The notes: generated by a model from the sequence alone, not told the origin. DNA of 64,000 nt from Wenyingzhuangia heitensis (GCF_011762155.1 NZ_JAASQL010000002.1:124001-188000); one strand, 5' to 3'. Numbered from the stretch's first letter, positions 45,912 to 55,650 are shown. Program-made: numbers and translations.

Positions 45912-46763
45912 TTGGATAAGAATAAAGAATGGTTATTTGAAATAACCCCAAAGAACAATCTGTTTGACTTAAATATAAAAGAAGTTTGGAGATATAGAGA
46001 TTTATTGTTTCTTTTTGTGAAAAGAGATGTAGTCACTTTGTACAAACAAACTATACTAGGTCCTTTATGGTATTTGATACAGCCTTTGTTCACATCTATT
46101 GTGTTTACATTGGTCTTTAATAAAATAGCGAATATTAGTACAGGGGGAATTCCACCTTTTTTATTTAACTTGGCAGGAGTTACTAGCTGGAATTACTTTA
46201 GAGATTGTTTAACAGGTACTTCGGATACTTTTAAACAGAACCAATCTATTTTTGGAAAAGTTTATTTTCCAAGAATAATAATGCCAATGTCTGTTGTTGT
46301 ATCCAATTTATTAAAGTTTGGAATTCAGTTTGGGATTTTTATATGTTTTTATATTTATTTTGTCATAAGTGGAAGTATCATAAAACCTAATATATATCTA
46401 ATTACTTATCCTATCGTTTTAGTATGTATGGCAATGCTTGGTTTAGGTTTAGGGATGATTATATCATCCATGGTAACTAAATATAGAGATTTATCCTTTT
46501 TAGTTTCTTTTGGAGTGCAATTGTTAATGTATGTTTCCTTGGTAAGTTTACCGTATAGTTTGTTTGAAAAAAACAACTTAACATGGGCTGTAGATTACAA
46601 TCCGGTAGCACATATTATTGAGTATAGTAGGTTTGTAATGTTAGGAGAAGGAACTGTAAGTCAATTTGGAATTATTTACACATTGTTGTTTTCTGTTTTT
46701 GTTTTTTTGTTTGGAATTTTAGTATTTAACAAAACAGAAAAAAGTTTTATTGATACAATATAA
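45912..46763 (+). CDS. wzm: ABC-2 type polysaccharide exporter permease (Wzm-like)
   Basis: 283 residues with a TTG start; no ATG lies near and this start gives the normal cytoplasmic N-terminus (WRYRDLLFLFVKRDVVTLYK). QTILGPLWYLIQPLFTSIVF begins the first of six membrane helices, and FGKVYFPRIIMPMSVVVSN and VDYNPVAHIIEYSRFVMLG are conserved in O-antigen/capsule permeases. It forms the inner-membrane channel with the Wzt ATPase encoded next, exporting finished lipid-linked glycan. Confidence 0.93.
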   Translation: MDKNKEWLFEITPKNNLFDLNIKEVWRYRDLLFLFVKRDVVTLYKQTILGPLWYLIQPLFTSIVFTLVFNKIANISTGGIPPFLFNLAGVTSWNYFRDCLTGTSDTFKQNQSIFGKVYFPRIIMPMSVVVSNLLKFGIQFGIFICFYIYFVISGSIIKPNIYLITYPIVLVCMAMLGLGLGMIISSMVTKYRDLSFLVSFGVQLLMYVSLVSLPYSLFEKNNLTWAVDYNPVAHIIEYSRFVMLGEGTVSQFGIIYTLLFSVFVFLFGILVFNKTEKSFIDTI

Positions 46764-46764
46764 T

Positions 46765-48024
46765 ATGAAAAAGGAGATTATCTTAAAAGTAGAAAATATA
46801 TCCAAACAATATCGTTTGGGAACTTTAGGAACAGGAACTATTAGTCATGATTTAAATAGATGGTGGGCACAGATAAGAGGAAAAGAAGATCCGTATTTGA
46901 AAGTTGGTGAAACAAATGATCGATCTAAAAAAGGAGAATCTGAATATGTTTGGGCTTTAAAAGATATTAATTTTGAAGTTGAAAGAGGAGAGGTTTTAGG
47001 GATTATAGGAAAAAATGGAGCAGGTAAATCTACCTTACTTAAAATTTTATCAAAAGTTACAGGACCAAGTACAGGAAGTATAAAATCAAGAGGAAGGATT
47101 GCTTCTTTGTTAGAAGTAGGTACAGGATTTCATCCAGAAATGACAGGTCGTGAAAATATATTTTTAAACGGTGCTATTTTAGGAATGACCAAGAAAGAAA
47201 TCAATGCTAAGATTGATGAAATTATTGAGTTTTCTGGTTGTGAACGTTATATAGATACTCCCACCAAACGTTATTCTAGTGGAATGACGGTTCGTTTGGC
47301 ATTTGCTGTTGCCGCATTTTTAGAACCAGATATTTTAGTAGTAGATGAAGTCTTAGCAGTAGGTGATGCTGAATTTCAGAAAAAAGCCATTGGTAAAATG
47401 CAAGATATTTCTAACACTGATGGTAGAACTGTGTTGTTTGTAAGTCATAATATGTCTGCGGTAAAGAGTTTGTGTACTAGAGGGGTTGTTTTAAACAGTG
47501 GTAAGGTTGTGTTTACAGGAAATGTAGGAAAAGCAATTGAATATTATTTAAAAAACAATAAAGTACCACAGTTTTATGTCGCAGAAAGATCATCAAAAAC
47601 AAATAAGTTTAATAAAATTTATTTAACAGATGAGATGAGTAATAATATAGATACACCAATACAAAGAAAACAAAAAGTGTTTTTAAACTTTGAGGTTAAT
47701 GCTAATGATATATCCGGATTAAGATTTGGTACAACACTTTTTTCAAATATGAATGAACCAATTATATCTTTTCCCTTCTCCGAAAAAGAGAATTTTAATG
47801 AGTTAATATTAAATTATCATTTAAAAATTCAGTTACCAACATCAATTCTTAAAGGAGGAGATTATTTTGTTGAAGCAGCTTTGTGGAAAGTAGGTCAGAT
47901 TTATGACCAATCAGATGAATATATTTCTTTTAATGTGATTGGGGATAGTACTCAAGAATTATCAGGTGAAGGTATTAAAGGAGTAGTAATAAATAATGAG
48001 GAATGGATTGTAAAAGATATTTAG
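46765..48024 (+). CDS. wzt: ABC transporter ATPase with C-terminal glycan-recognition domain (Wzt-like)
   Basis: 419 residues from ATG 46765, 1 base after the wzm stop; a TTG frame start overlaps wzm. Walker A is GIIGKNGAGKSTLLKIL, signature RYSSGMTVRLAFAVAAF, Walker B EPDILVVDEVLAVGD, and the H-loop FVSHNMSA. HPEMTGRENIFLNGAILGM is typical of the polysaccharide subfamily. Residues about 270-419 are an extra beta-rich domain like Wzt-C, which in other systems binds the terminal modification of the chain and couples completion to export. It overlaps the glf gene by 22 bases. Confidence 0.94.
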   Translation: MKKEIILKVENISKQYRLGTLGTGTISHDLNRWWAQIRGKEDPYLKVGETNDRSKKGESEYVWALKDINFEVERGEVLGIIGKNGAGKSTLLKILSKVTGPSTGSIKSRGRIASLLEVGTGFHPEMTGRENIFLNGAILGMTKKEINAKIDEIIEFSGCERYIDTPTKRYSSGMTVRLAFAVAAFLEPDILVVDEVLAVGDAEFQKKAIGKMQDISNTDGRTVLFVSHNMSAVKSLCTRGVVLNSGKVVFTGNVGKAIEYYLKNNKVPQFYVAERSSKTNKFNKIYLTDEMSNNIDTPIQRKQKVFLNFEVNANDISGLRFGTTLFSNMNEPIISFPFSEKENFNELILNYHLKIQLPTSILKGGDYFVEAALWKVGQIYDQSDEYISFNVIGDSTQELSGEGIKGVVINNEEWIVKDI

Positions 48025-49160
48025 TTGTTGGTGCAGGGTTTAGCGGAGCTGTAATTGCAAGAAAATTAGCAGAACAAGGGTGTAAAGTTGTAGTTGTTGA
48101 TAAAAGAAATCATATAGCAGGAAATTGTCATACAGAGCGAGAAAATAAAACAAATGTAATGGTACATAAATATGGACCACATATATTTAATACGAATAAT
48201 AAACGTGTTTGGGACTATGTAAATACATTTGGGAGTTTTATGTCTTATAAAAATAAAGTAATTGCAGATACCGAAAAAGGTGTTTTTTCCATGCCAATGA
48301 ACTTATTAACAATCAATCAGTTTTTTTATACAAAACTAACACCAAACACAGTTGAAGCATATTTAAAAACAAAGCAATTAAAAATACAAAATCCTCAGAA
48401 TTTTGAAGAACAGGCTTTGGCTTTTTTAGGAGAAGACTTATATTATAACTTTTTTTACGGGTATACCAAAAAACAATGGGGATGTGAGCCAAAAGAATTA
48501 CCATCATCTATATTAAAAAGATTACCTATACGGTTTAATTATGATGATAATTATTACAATTCTAAATATCAAGGTATTCCAGAAAAAGGATATACGGGAA
48601 TTATAAGTAATATTTTAGATCATGAAAATATTGAAGTTAGATTAGATACTGAGTATAGTTCAACAGAAAATTCAAATTATGAGCATGTTTTTTATACTGG
48701 AGCAATAGATGCATATCATAATTATAAATACGGTAGATTAGGCTATAGAACCGTATTTTTTAAAGAAGAAATTCATAATGGAGATTACCAAGGAAATGCT
48801 GTTATAAATTATTGTGATCAAGATGTAGAACACACGAGAGTACATGAACATAAACACTTTGCTCCTTGGGAAAAACATGACAAAACAATTGTTATAACTG
48901 AATATAGTAAAGAGACTACAAAAGAAGACGAGCCATATTACCCTAAAAGACTAGAACAAGATATTAAGATGTTTGAAGATTATAAACTATACACTAACGG
49001 ATTAAAAGAAAACGTATCTTTTGTTGGTAGGTTGGCAACTTATAGATATTTAGATATGGATAAAGTTATTGAGGAAGCAATAAGTTATGTTGAATATTTT
49101 ATAAATAATAAAAAAACAAATAGACCTTTTGGTGGTGATTTGTTTTCAAATTTAGATTAA
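48003..49160 (+). CDS. glf: UDP-galactopyranose mutase
   Basis: 385 residues. YLVVGAGFSGAVIARKLAEQ is the FAD-binding start; KRNHIAGNCHTE, MVHKYGPHIFNTNN (substrate His) and FFYGYTKKQWGCEPKELPSS are UGM-specific, as is GRLATYRYLDMDKVIEEAI. It interconverts UDP-galactopyranose and UDP-galactofuranose, so the polysaccharide should contain galactofuranose. ATG 48003 lies inside the wzt reading frame, a tight operon link. Confidence 0.96.
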   Translation: MDCKRYLVVGAGFSGAVIARKLAEQGCKVVVVDKRNHIAGNCHTERENKTNVMVHKYGPHIFNTNNKRVWDYVNTFGSFMSYKNKVIADTEKGVFSMPMNLLTINQFFYTKLTPNTVEAYLKTKQLKIQNPQNFEEQALAFLGEDLYYNFFYGYTKKQWGCEPKELPSSILKRLPIRFNYDDNYYNSKYQGIPEKGYTGIISNILDHENIEVRLDTEYSSTENSNYEHVFYTGAIDAYHNYKYGRLGYRTVFFKEEIHNGDYQGNAVINYCDQDVEHTRVHEHKHFAPWEKHDKTIVITEYSKETTKEDEPYYPKRLEQDIKMFEDYKLYTNGLKENVSFVGRLATYRYLDMDKVIEEAISYVEYFINNKKTNRPFGGDLFSNLD

Positions 49161-49163
49161 AAA

Positions 49164-50243
49164 ATGATTAAGGATAAGGTTATTGTATTTAGTAATTATC
49201 ATATTCAAAAAAACTCTGGAGGACCACCGGGGTATATTTATAAGTGTATTATAGATAACTTACCATCTAATGTTGTCTTGTTACAAGATGTTTTAGTTAA
49301 AAATAGTAGAACGTTAAAAACAAAATTCAGAAATAAAATTAACTATTTAACGAGTTTGGTGTATGATAACAAAAGAAATAACCATGTAATAAAGTATATA
49401 AATGCTAACTGTTTCAATTATAAATATATATATTTTCACGATGTATTTACTTTATACAAGGTGTTACATCTATTAAGCAATAAGCAAGTTGTTATTTTGC
49501 AAAGTCACTCCCCAGAGTTACCTTCTGAAGAATTATATGATATAAATAAGGATTTAACTCAGTTAAAAAAGAACCGTCAAATAGAGAAAAAATCTTTTGA
49601 GAGGGCTAATGTTTTAGTTTTTCCAAATAAAGAATGTAAAATACTTTACAATAAATTAATAAATGAAAATCACAATATAAAGTATTTGTTAACAGGAATT
49701 AAAGAGATAAAATCTAAGATTAATTATCCTATTAGTCAAGATAAGATCAATTTATTATTTATTGGAAGAAGAAACGATGTTAAAGGGTTTAATAGTTTGA
49801 TAGAAGTATTTAAAAAAGTTACTAAAAAAAGAAAAGATTTACGATTATTTATAGCAGGAGGTGGTGAAAAAATTTATGGTGATAATATTTATGATTTAGG
49901 AATGATTACGACAGCTTATGATTGGATTAATTCTGTAGATTTTGTGTTTTCATTAAACCAGCAAAGTTATTTTGATTTAAATGTTATAGAGACAATTTGC
50001 TTAGGTACTCCTTTAATTATGACAACAACTGAAGGGCATGAGTTCTTTAAAAATAAGGATGGAATTATAGACGTTACAACTAACTCCCTAGAGGATGTTT
50101 TATTAAGTGAAAAAATAATTTCTAAAAATTATAAAAAAGAACATAAACTAATTTTAAAAGCAATGTATGATGAGTTTTTTACAGGCGATAAATTTAAAGA
50201 TAGATTAGAAAATGTTTGTATGAAGGTAATTAATGAAAAATAA
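49164..50243 (+). CDS. GT4-type glycosyltransferase
   Basis: 359 residues. The C-terminal GT-B half shows LLFIGRRNDVKGFNSLIEVF, an LFIAGGGEKI strand and NVIETICLGTPLIMTT, the E-x7-E-like nucleotide-sugar site of GT4. The N-terminal half has SGGPPGYIYKCI, a glycine-rich acceptor-site loop. Three bases after glf, so it may use UDP-galactofuranose, but this is inference. Local sequence is very AT-rich, and the gene borders a degraded region. Confidence 0.8.
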   Translation: MIKDKVIVFSNYHIQKNSGGPPGYIYKCIIDNLPSNVVLLQDVLVKNSRTLKTKFRNKINYLTSLVYDNKRNNHVIKYINANCFNYKYIYFHDVFTLYKVLHLLSNKQVVILQSHSPELPSEELYDINKDLTQLKKNRQIEKKSFERANVLVFPNKECKILYNKLINENHNIKYLLTGIKEIKSKINYPISQDKINLLFIGRRNDVKGFNSLIEVFKKVTKKRKDLRLFIAGGGEKIYGDNIYDLGMITTAYDWINSVDFVFSLNQQSYFDLNVIETICLGTPLIMTTTEGHEFFKNKDGIIDVTTNSLEDVLLSEKIISKNYKKEHKLILKAMYDEFFTGDKFKDRLENVCMKVINEK

Positions 50244-50259
50244 TTTTTTTTAAATGATA

Positions 50260-50515
50260 TCTTAGGAAAGATCAAGGAAATGTCAGCTATTGGAACCTCT
50301 ATGATAAAAAAATATTAGCAAGGAAGTTGATGGTTACGATGAAAATATGAAAAAAGGTTATGAAGAGTGGGAACTTTATATAAGAGAAACACAAATTTGT
50401 CTCTATGCGCTTAGATGCGATACATAATAAGGATTTAGTTATTAAAAAATATATTTATACAAAGGATAAAGAATTATATATTCAACATTATGAAAAATTA
50501 GTTCCATTTTTATAA
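50260..50515 (+). pseudogene. Remnant of a GT2 glycosyltransferase gene
   Basis: In one frame (50308-50427) DGYDENMKKGYEEWELYIR is the GGYDE-GxEDWEFxIR block found late in GT2 enzymes. In another frame (50405-50515) the tail HNKDLVIKKYIYTKDKELYI and QHYEKLVPFL follows. A third frame upstream holds NVSYWNLYDKKILA. At least two frameshifts and a deletion break it, and the N-terminal catalytic half is gone. It occupies most of a 362-base gap between two glycosyltransferase genes. Confidence 0.75.
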
Positions 50516-50605
50516 GAAAAAAATTAAACATTAATAAAAAATAGAATTTAAAATTGGCTTTTTTATTTTAAAACTTTTAAGGTATTTAAAAAGATTATTT
50601 AATAA

Positions 50606-51835
50606 ATGAAAGTAGTTCAAATTTGTACAAACTATAAAGGAGGGGCTGGTAAAGCAGCTTTTAGATTACACAACGCACTTCTGAAAAATGGAGTTGATTC
50701 TGTATTTATATCTTTAGGAAAAGTGCCTTTAATAGATATAAAGGGAAACAAAAGTATTTTAATCAATACTAGTACTTCACTGTTTAGAAGAGTTGTTCAT
50801 AGGATAAAAAAGAAATTAAAATTAGAACATAGGTTCATACTTGAATTAAGGTCAATAAACCCTAATTTAGAGTGTTTATTAACCTCATTACCATTTAGTA
50901 AAATCAAACTCCATATTATTAAAGAAATAAAAAATGCGGATATTGTTAATATACATGGAGTTACGCATATTTTAGATTATAAATTTTTTTTTAATAAAAT
51001 TAAAGCTCCAATTGTATGGACATTACATGATATTAATCCGATTGCTGGGTTATTTCATTTGAGAACAGATGAAGAGAATAATAAAATTGTAGCTAATTCT
51101 TTAAATGAAAAGGTCATAGACTATAAAAAATCAATTTATAACAACATTAAAAATGGAGCTATTATCACTCCTTCAAATTGGCTCTATAAAGAATCTATTA
51201 AAAGAAATATGTTCAAATGGTTTTTTTATTATGAGATTGCTAATTCTATACCATCGTCTTATTTTAAAACAAAGGATAGAAACGTATTACGGGAAAGACA
51301 TAATATTGCATCCAATATTATTACATTATTATTTGTCTCATCAGATTTAAAAGACAAAAATAAAGGCTTTGATTTGTTATTAGAGGCCTTAGAGTGTATA
51401 AAAAAGGATAATATACAGTTACTTATTGTTGGAGATGGAGATGTTTCAGTTTTTAATAAATACCAAATACTCAACTTTGGATATATATCAAAAGATGAAG
51501 AAATGATTAACATTTTTAATATGGCTGATATATTTATATTGCCAAGTAGAGATGAAAATTTACCCAATGTTCTTTTGGAATCATTAGCATGTGGTACACC
51601 TGTAGTTTCATTTAATATTGGTGGGATGCCTCAATATATTAAAATAGGAATTAATGGTGAAATAGCAAGCGAAATGACAGGAGAGTCTTTAGGAGAAGCT
51701 ATTAGTCTATCAATAAAAAACAAGAATAATTATTCAAGAGAATTGATTAAAGATTTTGCCTGTTCTAATTTTAATGAAAATAAGCAAGCTACTGAGTATA
51801 TTAAGATCTATAACCAACTAAGTGATAAAGTATGA
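50606..51835 (+). CDS. GT4-type glycosyltransferase
   Basis: 409 residues. KVVQICTNYKGGAGKAAFRL with the GGAGKAAFRLH acceptor loop is typical of GT4 enzymes similar to those of colanic-acid-like loci. DIVNIHGVTHILD and WTLHDINPIAGLFH follow, then the donor domain with LLFVSSDLKDKNKGFDLLLE, LLIVGDGDV, and FILPSRDENLPNVLLESLAC carrying the E-x7-E motif. Its stop overlaps the next ATG by four bases. Sugar unknown. Confidence 0.88.
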   Translation: MKVVQICTNYKGGAGKAAFRLHNALLKNGVDSVFISLGKVPLIDIKGNKSILINTSTSLFRRVVHRIKKKLKLEHRFILELRSINPNLECLLTSLPFSKIKLHIIKEIKNADIVNIHGVTHILDYKFFFNKIKAPIVWTLHDINPIAGLFHLRTDEENNKIVANSLNEKVIDYKKSIYNNIKNGAIITPSNWLYKESIKRNMFKWFFYYEIANSIPSSYFKTKDRNVLRERHNIASNIITLLFVSSDLKDKNKGFDLLLEALECIKKDNIQLLIVGDGDVSVFNKYQILNFGYISKDEEMINIFNMADIFILPSRDENLPNVLLESLACGTPVVSFNIGGMPQYIKIGINGEIASEMTGESLGEAISLSIKNKNNYSRELIKDFACSNFNENKQATEYIKIYNQLSDKV

Positions 51836-52581
51836 GCAAAATATCTGTAATTACCATAAATTATAACGATGTTGTTGGGTTAGAAAAAACCATTTTGTCC
51901 GTTATAAACCAAACTAATGTTTTGTTAGAGTATATTGTTATAGATGGTAATTCATCAGACGGAAGTAAAGAGATAATTAAAAAATACAAAGATAAAATAA
52001 CCTATAGTGTAAGCGAAGATGATTCGGGTATTTACAATGCCATGAACAAAGGTATTAAAGTTGCTACTGGAGATTATTTGTTGTTTATGAATGGAGGAGA
52101 TGTTCTAGTTGACGATGATAACATATTAGCGATTTGTAGTAAAAAATTAAAAGAAGATATTGTTGCATTTGATTGTTTCTTAGAAAAGAATGATGAAATT
52201 GTAGGTAGAAGAACACATATAAGCAAACCAACATTGTTTTATGTCTATAAAAATGGATTTAAGCACCAAAGTACTTTTATTAAGAAAAGTTTATTTGATA
52301 AATTAGGGCATTATAATGAGAGGTATAAAATTGCAGGTGATTATGAATTTTGGATTCGTTGTTTTTTAGATTCTAAAACTACTGCAAAAAGTTATTCAAT
52401 TCCAATAGCAAAATTTCAGTTAGATGGAATTTCTCAAACAGGAAATTGGGGAGAAGAACACAGATTAATAGAAAAAGAATGGTTAGGTAATTTAATAGAA
52501 GACTTTCATTTAATGGAAAAACTATTACCTTATAAAAAATCAAGAGTGTTAAATTTTATCATAAAATTAATTAGATATTGA
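51832..52581 (+). CDS. GT2 glycosyltransferase (WcaA/PgaC-like small form)
   Basis: 249 residues. SVITINYNDVVGLEKTILSV opens a GT-A fold, YIVIDGNSSDGSKEIIKKY binds nucleotide, then EDDSGIYNAMNKGIKVATGD, a hallmark of this GT2 subgroup, FMNGGD (acidic metal site variant), and HQSTFIKKSLFDKLG with ERYKIAGDYEFWIRCFLD. Overlaps neighbours on the 5' side by ATGA; typical of single-sugar addition in capsule or O-antigen loci. Confidence 0.9.
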   Translation: MSKISVITINYNDVVGLEKTILSVINQTNVLLEYIVIDGNSSDGSKEIIKKYKDKITYSVSEDDSGIYNAMNKGIKVATGDYLLFMNGGDVLVDDDNILAICSKKLKEDIVAFDCFLEKNDEIVGRRTHISKPTLFYVYKNGFKHQSTFIKKSLFDKLGHYNERYKIAGDYEFWIRCFLDSKTTAKSYSIPIAKFQLDGISQTGNWGEEHRLIEKEWLGNLIEDFHLMEKLLPYKKSRVLNFIIKLIRY

Positions 52582-52589
52582 GATTTGAG

Positions 52590-53828
52590 ATGAATACAAA
52601 AAAAATATTAGTCATATCAGAATCTATAAATATAGAAGATAGTAGTGCTTCTAAGGTAAATGTTGCCTTAATTTTAAATTTAGTTAAAATAGGATATAAA
52701 GTAAAAGTATTACATTATACCAGAAAAAATATTCAGTTAGAGGGAGTTGAGTGTATTTCTATGCCAGAAATAAAATTTTCAATCAATTATGTTTTAAGCA
52801 GAACGCAAAGAGTTTTTCAAAGACTCACAAAAATTAATATATCTAAACCATTAGAAAATATTTTTGGACATTCTTTTACCTTTTTTAACGATTCTAAAAG
52901 CATCGCTAAATCAGTTGGTAAACATTATAATAATGAATACTTGGTTATTACTTTAAGTAAAGGAGCTAGTTTTAGACCTCATCATGCTATGTTAAGTTTG
53001 CCAAAACTTCATAGTAAGTGGATGGCTTATGTGCATGACCCTTATCCTTTTCATTATTATCCAAGACCTTACAATTGGGTAGAGTCTGGTTATCAATTTA
53101 AAGAAGATTTTTTTAGAAAAGTATCTAAAAAAGCTAAGTATAGTGGTTTTCCTAGTTTATTACTAAAAGAGTGGATGGGGAGTTACTTTCCGGATTTTTT
53201 AGAGACAGGGGTTGTCATTCCACATCAAAATTTAGAGAGTAATAATAATGATAGTATTAAATTACCAAGCTATTTAGATCCTTTAAAATTTAATGTTTTA
53301 CACGCAGGGAATTTAATGAAACAACGTTCTCCGATAGGTTTAGTTGAGGGGTATCGATTGTTTTTAGAAAATTTTCCCGAAGTAAAAGACTCCTCAAAAT
53401 TATTGTTATTAGGAAATGCAGGATATCATCAAGAATATTTAAACAATCAAATGAACAAAAATATTTATTGGAGTCAAGGAAATGTTGCCTATTCTATAGT
53501 AGATGTTGTTCAGAGAAATGCAACGGTGAATGTAATATTAGAATCTAAATCAGAAATTAGTCCTTTTTTACCAGGTAAATTTCCAAATTGTGTGGTCGCA
53601 AATAAACCTATTTTGTTGTTAAGCCCATATTATAGCGAGACAAAAAGATTATTAGGAAAGGATTATGGTTTTATAACTGAGGTAGATGATGTGCAAGGAA
53701 TTTGTAATAAGATATCTATTTTATATCAACAGTGGAAAGTAAATCAAAATTTAAAATTAGATAGACCTGATTTACAAGAATATATAGGTGTACCGTATTT
53801 ACAAAAGACTATAGAGGGAATTATATGA
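52590..53828 (+). CDS. Glycosyltransferase, GT-B fold (GT4-like)
   Basis: 412 residues from ATG 52590; a TTG start 12 bases upstream overlaps the previous stop. KILVISESINIEDSSASKVN, a Rossmann-type start, VAYVHDPYPFHYYP-like block (written KWMAYVHDPYPFHYYPRP), LNVLHAGNLMKQRSPIGLVE and VNVILESKSEISPFLPGKFP point to a GT-B enzyme, more divergent than its neighbours. Conserved FPNCVVANKPILLL is in the place of the GT4 donor-site helix. It ends with an ATGA overlap to the next gene. Confidence 0.75.
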   Translation: MNTKKILVISESINIEDSSASKVNVALILNLVKIGYKVKVLHYTRKNIQLEGVECISMPEIKFSINYVLSRTQRVFQRLTKINISKPLENIFGHSFTFFNDSKSIAKSVGKHYNNEYLVITLSKGASFRPHHAMLSLPKLHSKWMAYVHDPYPFHYYPRPYNWVESGYQFKEDFFRKVSKKAKYSGFPSLLLKEWMGSYFPDFLETGVVIPHQNLESNNNDSIKLPSYLDPLKFNVLHAGNLMKQRSPIGLVEGYRLFLENFPEVKDSSKLLLLGNAGYHQEYLNNQMNKNIYWSQGNVAYSIVDVVQRNATVNVILESKSEISPFLPGKFPNCVVANKPILLLSPYYSETKRLLGKDYGFITEVDDVQGICNKISILYQQWKVNQNLKLDRPDLQEYIGVPYLQKTIEGII

Positions 53829-54724
53829 TTAAATTTTCAATAGTAATTACTACTAAAAATAGAATTATAGATTTACAGCAAACCATTACATCTTTAAGTA
53901 ATACTATAAAAAGAAAAGATGTTGAGTTGTTGGTTTGCGATGATGCCTCTACCGATGGAACGGGTGAGTATTTAAAAAAGAATAATTGGATTTCTATTGT
54001 AAATAAAAAAAGTGAGGGCTTAATTCATAATAGAAATATACTGAATAACAAGGCAAAAGGAGTGTATATTATTTCCTTAGATGATGATGCTCAATTTTTA
54101 TCAGAAAATGTTTTAGAAGAGATTGAGAGTTGTTTTATCATGTACCCAAAGTGTGGCGTTCAGAATTTAAGAATATTTTGGGGTAAAGAAAAGCCAAGTA
54201 CTATAGCAAGTATTGAAAACTATGAGCTAAACAAAGGATTTGTAGGGTGTGGACATGTGTGGAGAAAATCTGCATGGGAGTCTATAGCCCAATATCCAGC
54301 ATGGTTTATTTTTTATGGAGAAGAAGATTTTGCTGCTTTTCAATTATTTAAACAAGGATGGGATATTTTATACAATCCTAAAGTTTTGGTTCATCATAGA
54401 GTAGATGTGAAATCAAGAAAAAAGCAGAAAGATTATAGATTAAGATTAAGAAGATCTTTTAGGTCAGGGTGGTATTTATATTTGTTATTTTATCCCATCA
54501 AAGAAATTCCTAGAAGATTGGCCTATACTTTTTGGCAACAAATAAAAAAGAAAACTCTTAAGGGAGATGTAAAAGCAACGATTGCTATTTCTCAAGCCGT
54601 TTTTGATGTTATTTATAATTTTCCAAGATTGATGAAAAATAGCAATAGGCTCACCTCTCAAGAGTTTTTAAAATATCAACAATTACCCGATACAAAAATG
54701 TATTGGAAACCCAAAGAAAATTAA
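53825..54724 (+). CDS. GT2 glycosyltransferase
   Basis: 299 residues. FSIVITTKNRIIDLQQTITS and LVCDDASTDGTGEYL open the GT-A domain, IISLDDDAQFLSENVLEEIE holds the DDD metal site, HVWRKSAWESIAQYP and FIFYGEEDFAAFQLFKQGWD form the acceptor half (ED general-base motif). The last 90 residues are basic and helical (RLRLRRSFRSGWYLYLLFYP), suggesting membrane attachment. Shares a 4-base overlap upstream. Confidence 0.9.
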   Translation: MIKFSIVITTKNRIIDLQQTITSLSNTIKRKDVELLVCDDASTDGTGEYLKKNNWISIVNKKSEGLIHNRNILNNKAKGVYIISLDDDAQFLSENVLEEIESCFIMYPKCGVQNLRIFWGKEKPSTIASIENYELNKGFVGCGHVWRKSAWESIAQYPAWFIFYGEEDFAAFQLFKQGWDILYNPKVLVHHRVDVKSRKKQKDYRLRLRRSFRSGWYLYLLFYPIKEIPRRLAYTFWQQIKKKTLKGDVKATIAISQAVFDVIYNFPRLMKNSNRLTSQEFLKYQQLPDTKMYWKPKEN

Positions 54725-54741
54725 GAAATTATATAGTACAC

Positions 54742-55569
54742 ATGAAAAATTCGACATACAAAGCTAAAACAGCAATATTATCAACAGTCAATAATTTTGA
54801 CTTGTATAAAAAAAGTTCAGCATTATATCCTGCAGATATTCCGTCGTACGTGATAGACGGAAGAAATGGAATGTTTGGCATTCATAGTATCGTTTATATG
54901 ATGAAAATATTTAAGAACAAAGATATAGATTGGCTAATCCTTATGGATGAAGATGCTTTGTTTATCAATTCTGATAAAGTATTTCCATTGATTGAATATA
55001 TGGCCGTTAATGACTACATGATATCTGGTATGCGTGATGGAGGAATGTTACCTGAAAGATCAGGTAGTCCTTATTCTATGAATCCATACTTTTCTGTAAT
55101 TAACTTAAAAAAATTAAAAGAAATTTGGAATAAAAAAGAGATGTTAGAAAATCATTATATAAAAGATGATGAGTTTGACGACGATTTATCTGGACTAAAA
55201 TACACATATGATAAAAAAAGTATGAGCGAACCTTATTATGGTTTTTACTTTTGGTTAAAAAGGAAAGGAATGAAATTATTGTATTTAGATATTTCTTTAC
55301 CATTTAAAGAAGATCAAATTACTAATATTGTACATGATATTGAAGGTGATCCGATACTTTATCATACTTGGTTTTCAAGAGAGTATGGAGATAAAAGAGG
55401 TAGACATACAGCTAGAATAAATAAAGTGTTTGAGGAGTTTAAATTAAGAGAAAATACTGGAATAGCTCCAATTATTTATAAGGATTCACTATTTCCTTTA
55501 AAAGATAGGTTCAGAAGATTTAAAAAGAATACCAGAAAACGATTCCGTAATTTGGGTATTATCAAATAA
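54742..55569 (+). CDS. Putative GT-A-like glycosyltransferase, unclassified
   Basis: 275 residues from ATG 54742; the open frame starts at TTG 54703 inside the previous gene. It begins TYKAKTAILSTVNNFDLYKK and contains DIDWLILMDEDALFINSDK, a DxD-like acidic motif in a hydrophobic strand as in GT-A enzymes. Other blocks are IPSYVIDGRNGMFGIHS, NDYMISGMRDGG, and EGDPILYHTWFSREYGDKRG. The basic C-terminus may contact the membrane. I do not recognise the CAZy family; context makes a transferase likely. Confidence 0.65.
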   Translation: MKNSTYKAKTAILSTVNNFDLYKKSSALYPADIPSYVIDGRNGMFGIHSIVYMMKIFKNKDIDWLILMDEDALFINSDKVFPLIEYMAVNDYMISGMRDGGMLPERSGSPYSMNPYFSVINLKKLKEIWNKKEMLENHYIKDDEFDDDLSGLKYTYDKKSMSEPYYGFYFWLKRKGMKLLYLDISLPFKEDQITNIVHDIEGDPILYHTWFSREYGDKRGRHTARINKVFEEFKLRENTGIAPIIYKDSLFPLKDRFRRFKKNTRKRFRNLGIIK

Positions 55570-55650
55570 AATGATGAATAAATATTTTTCATATAATACA
55601 TATAAGTATATCTTGTCAAGATTTGAATTAAGATTTTATATATTTCTCAC

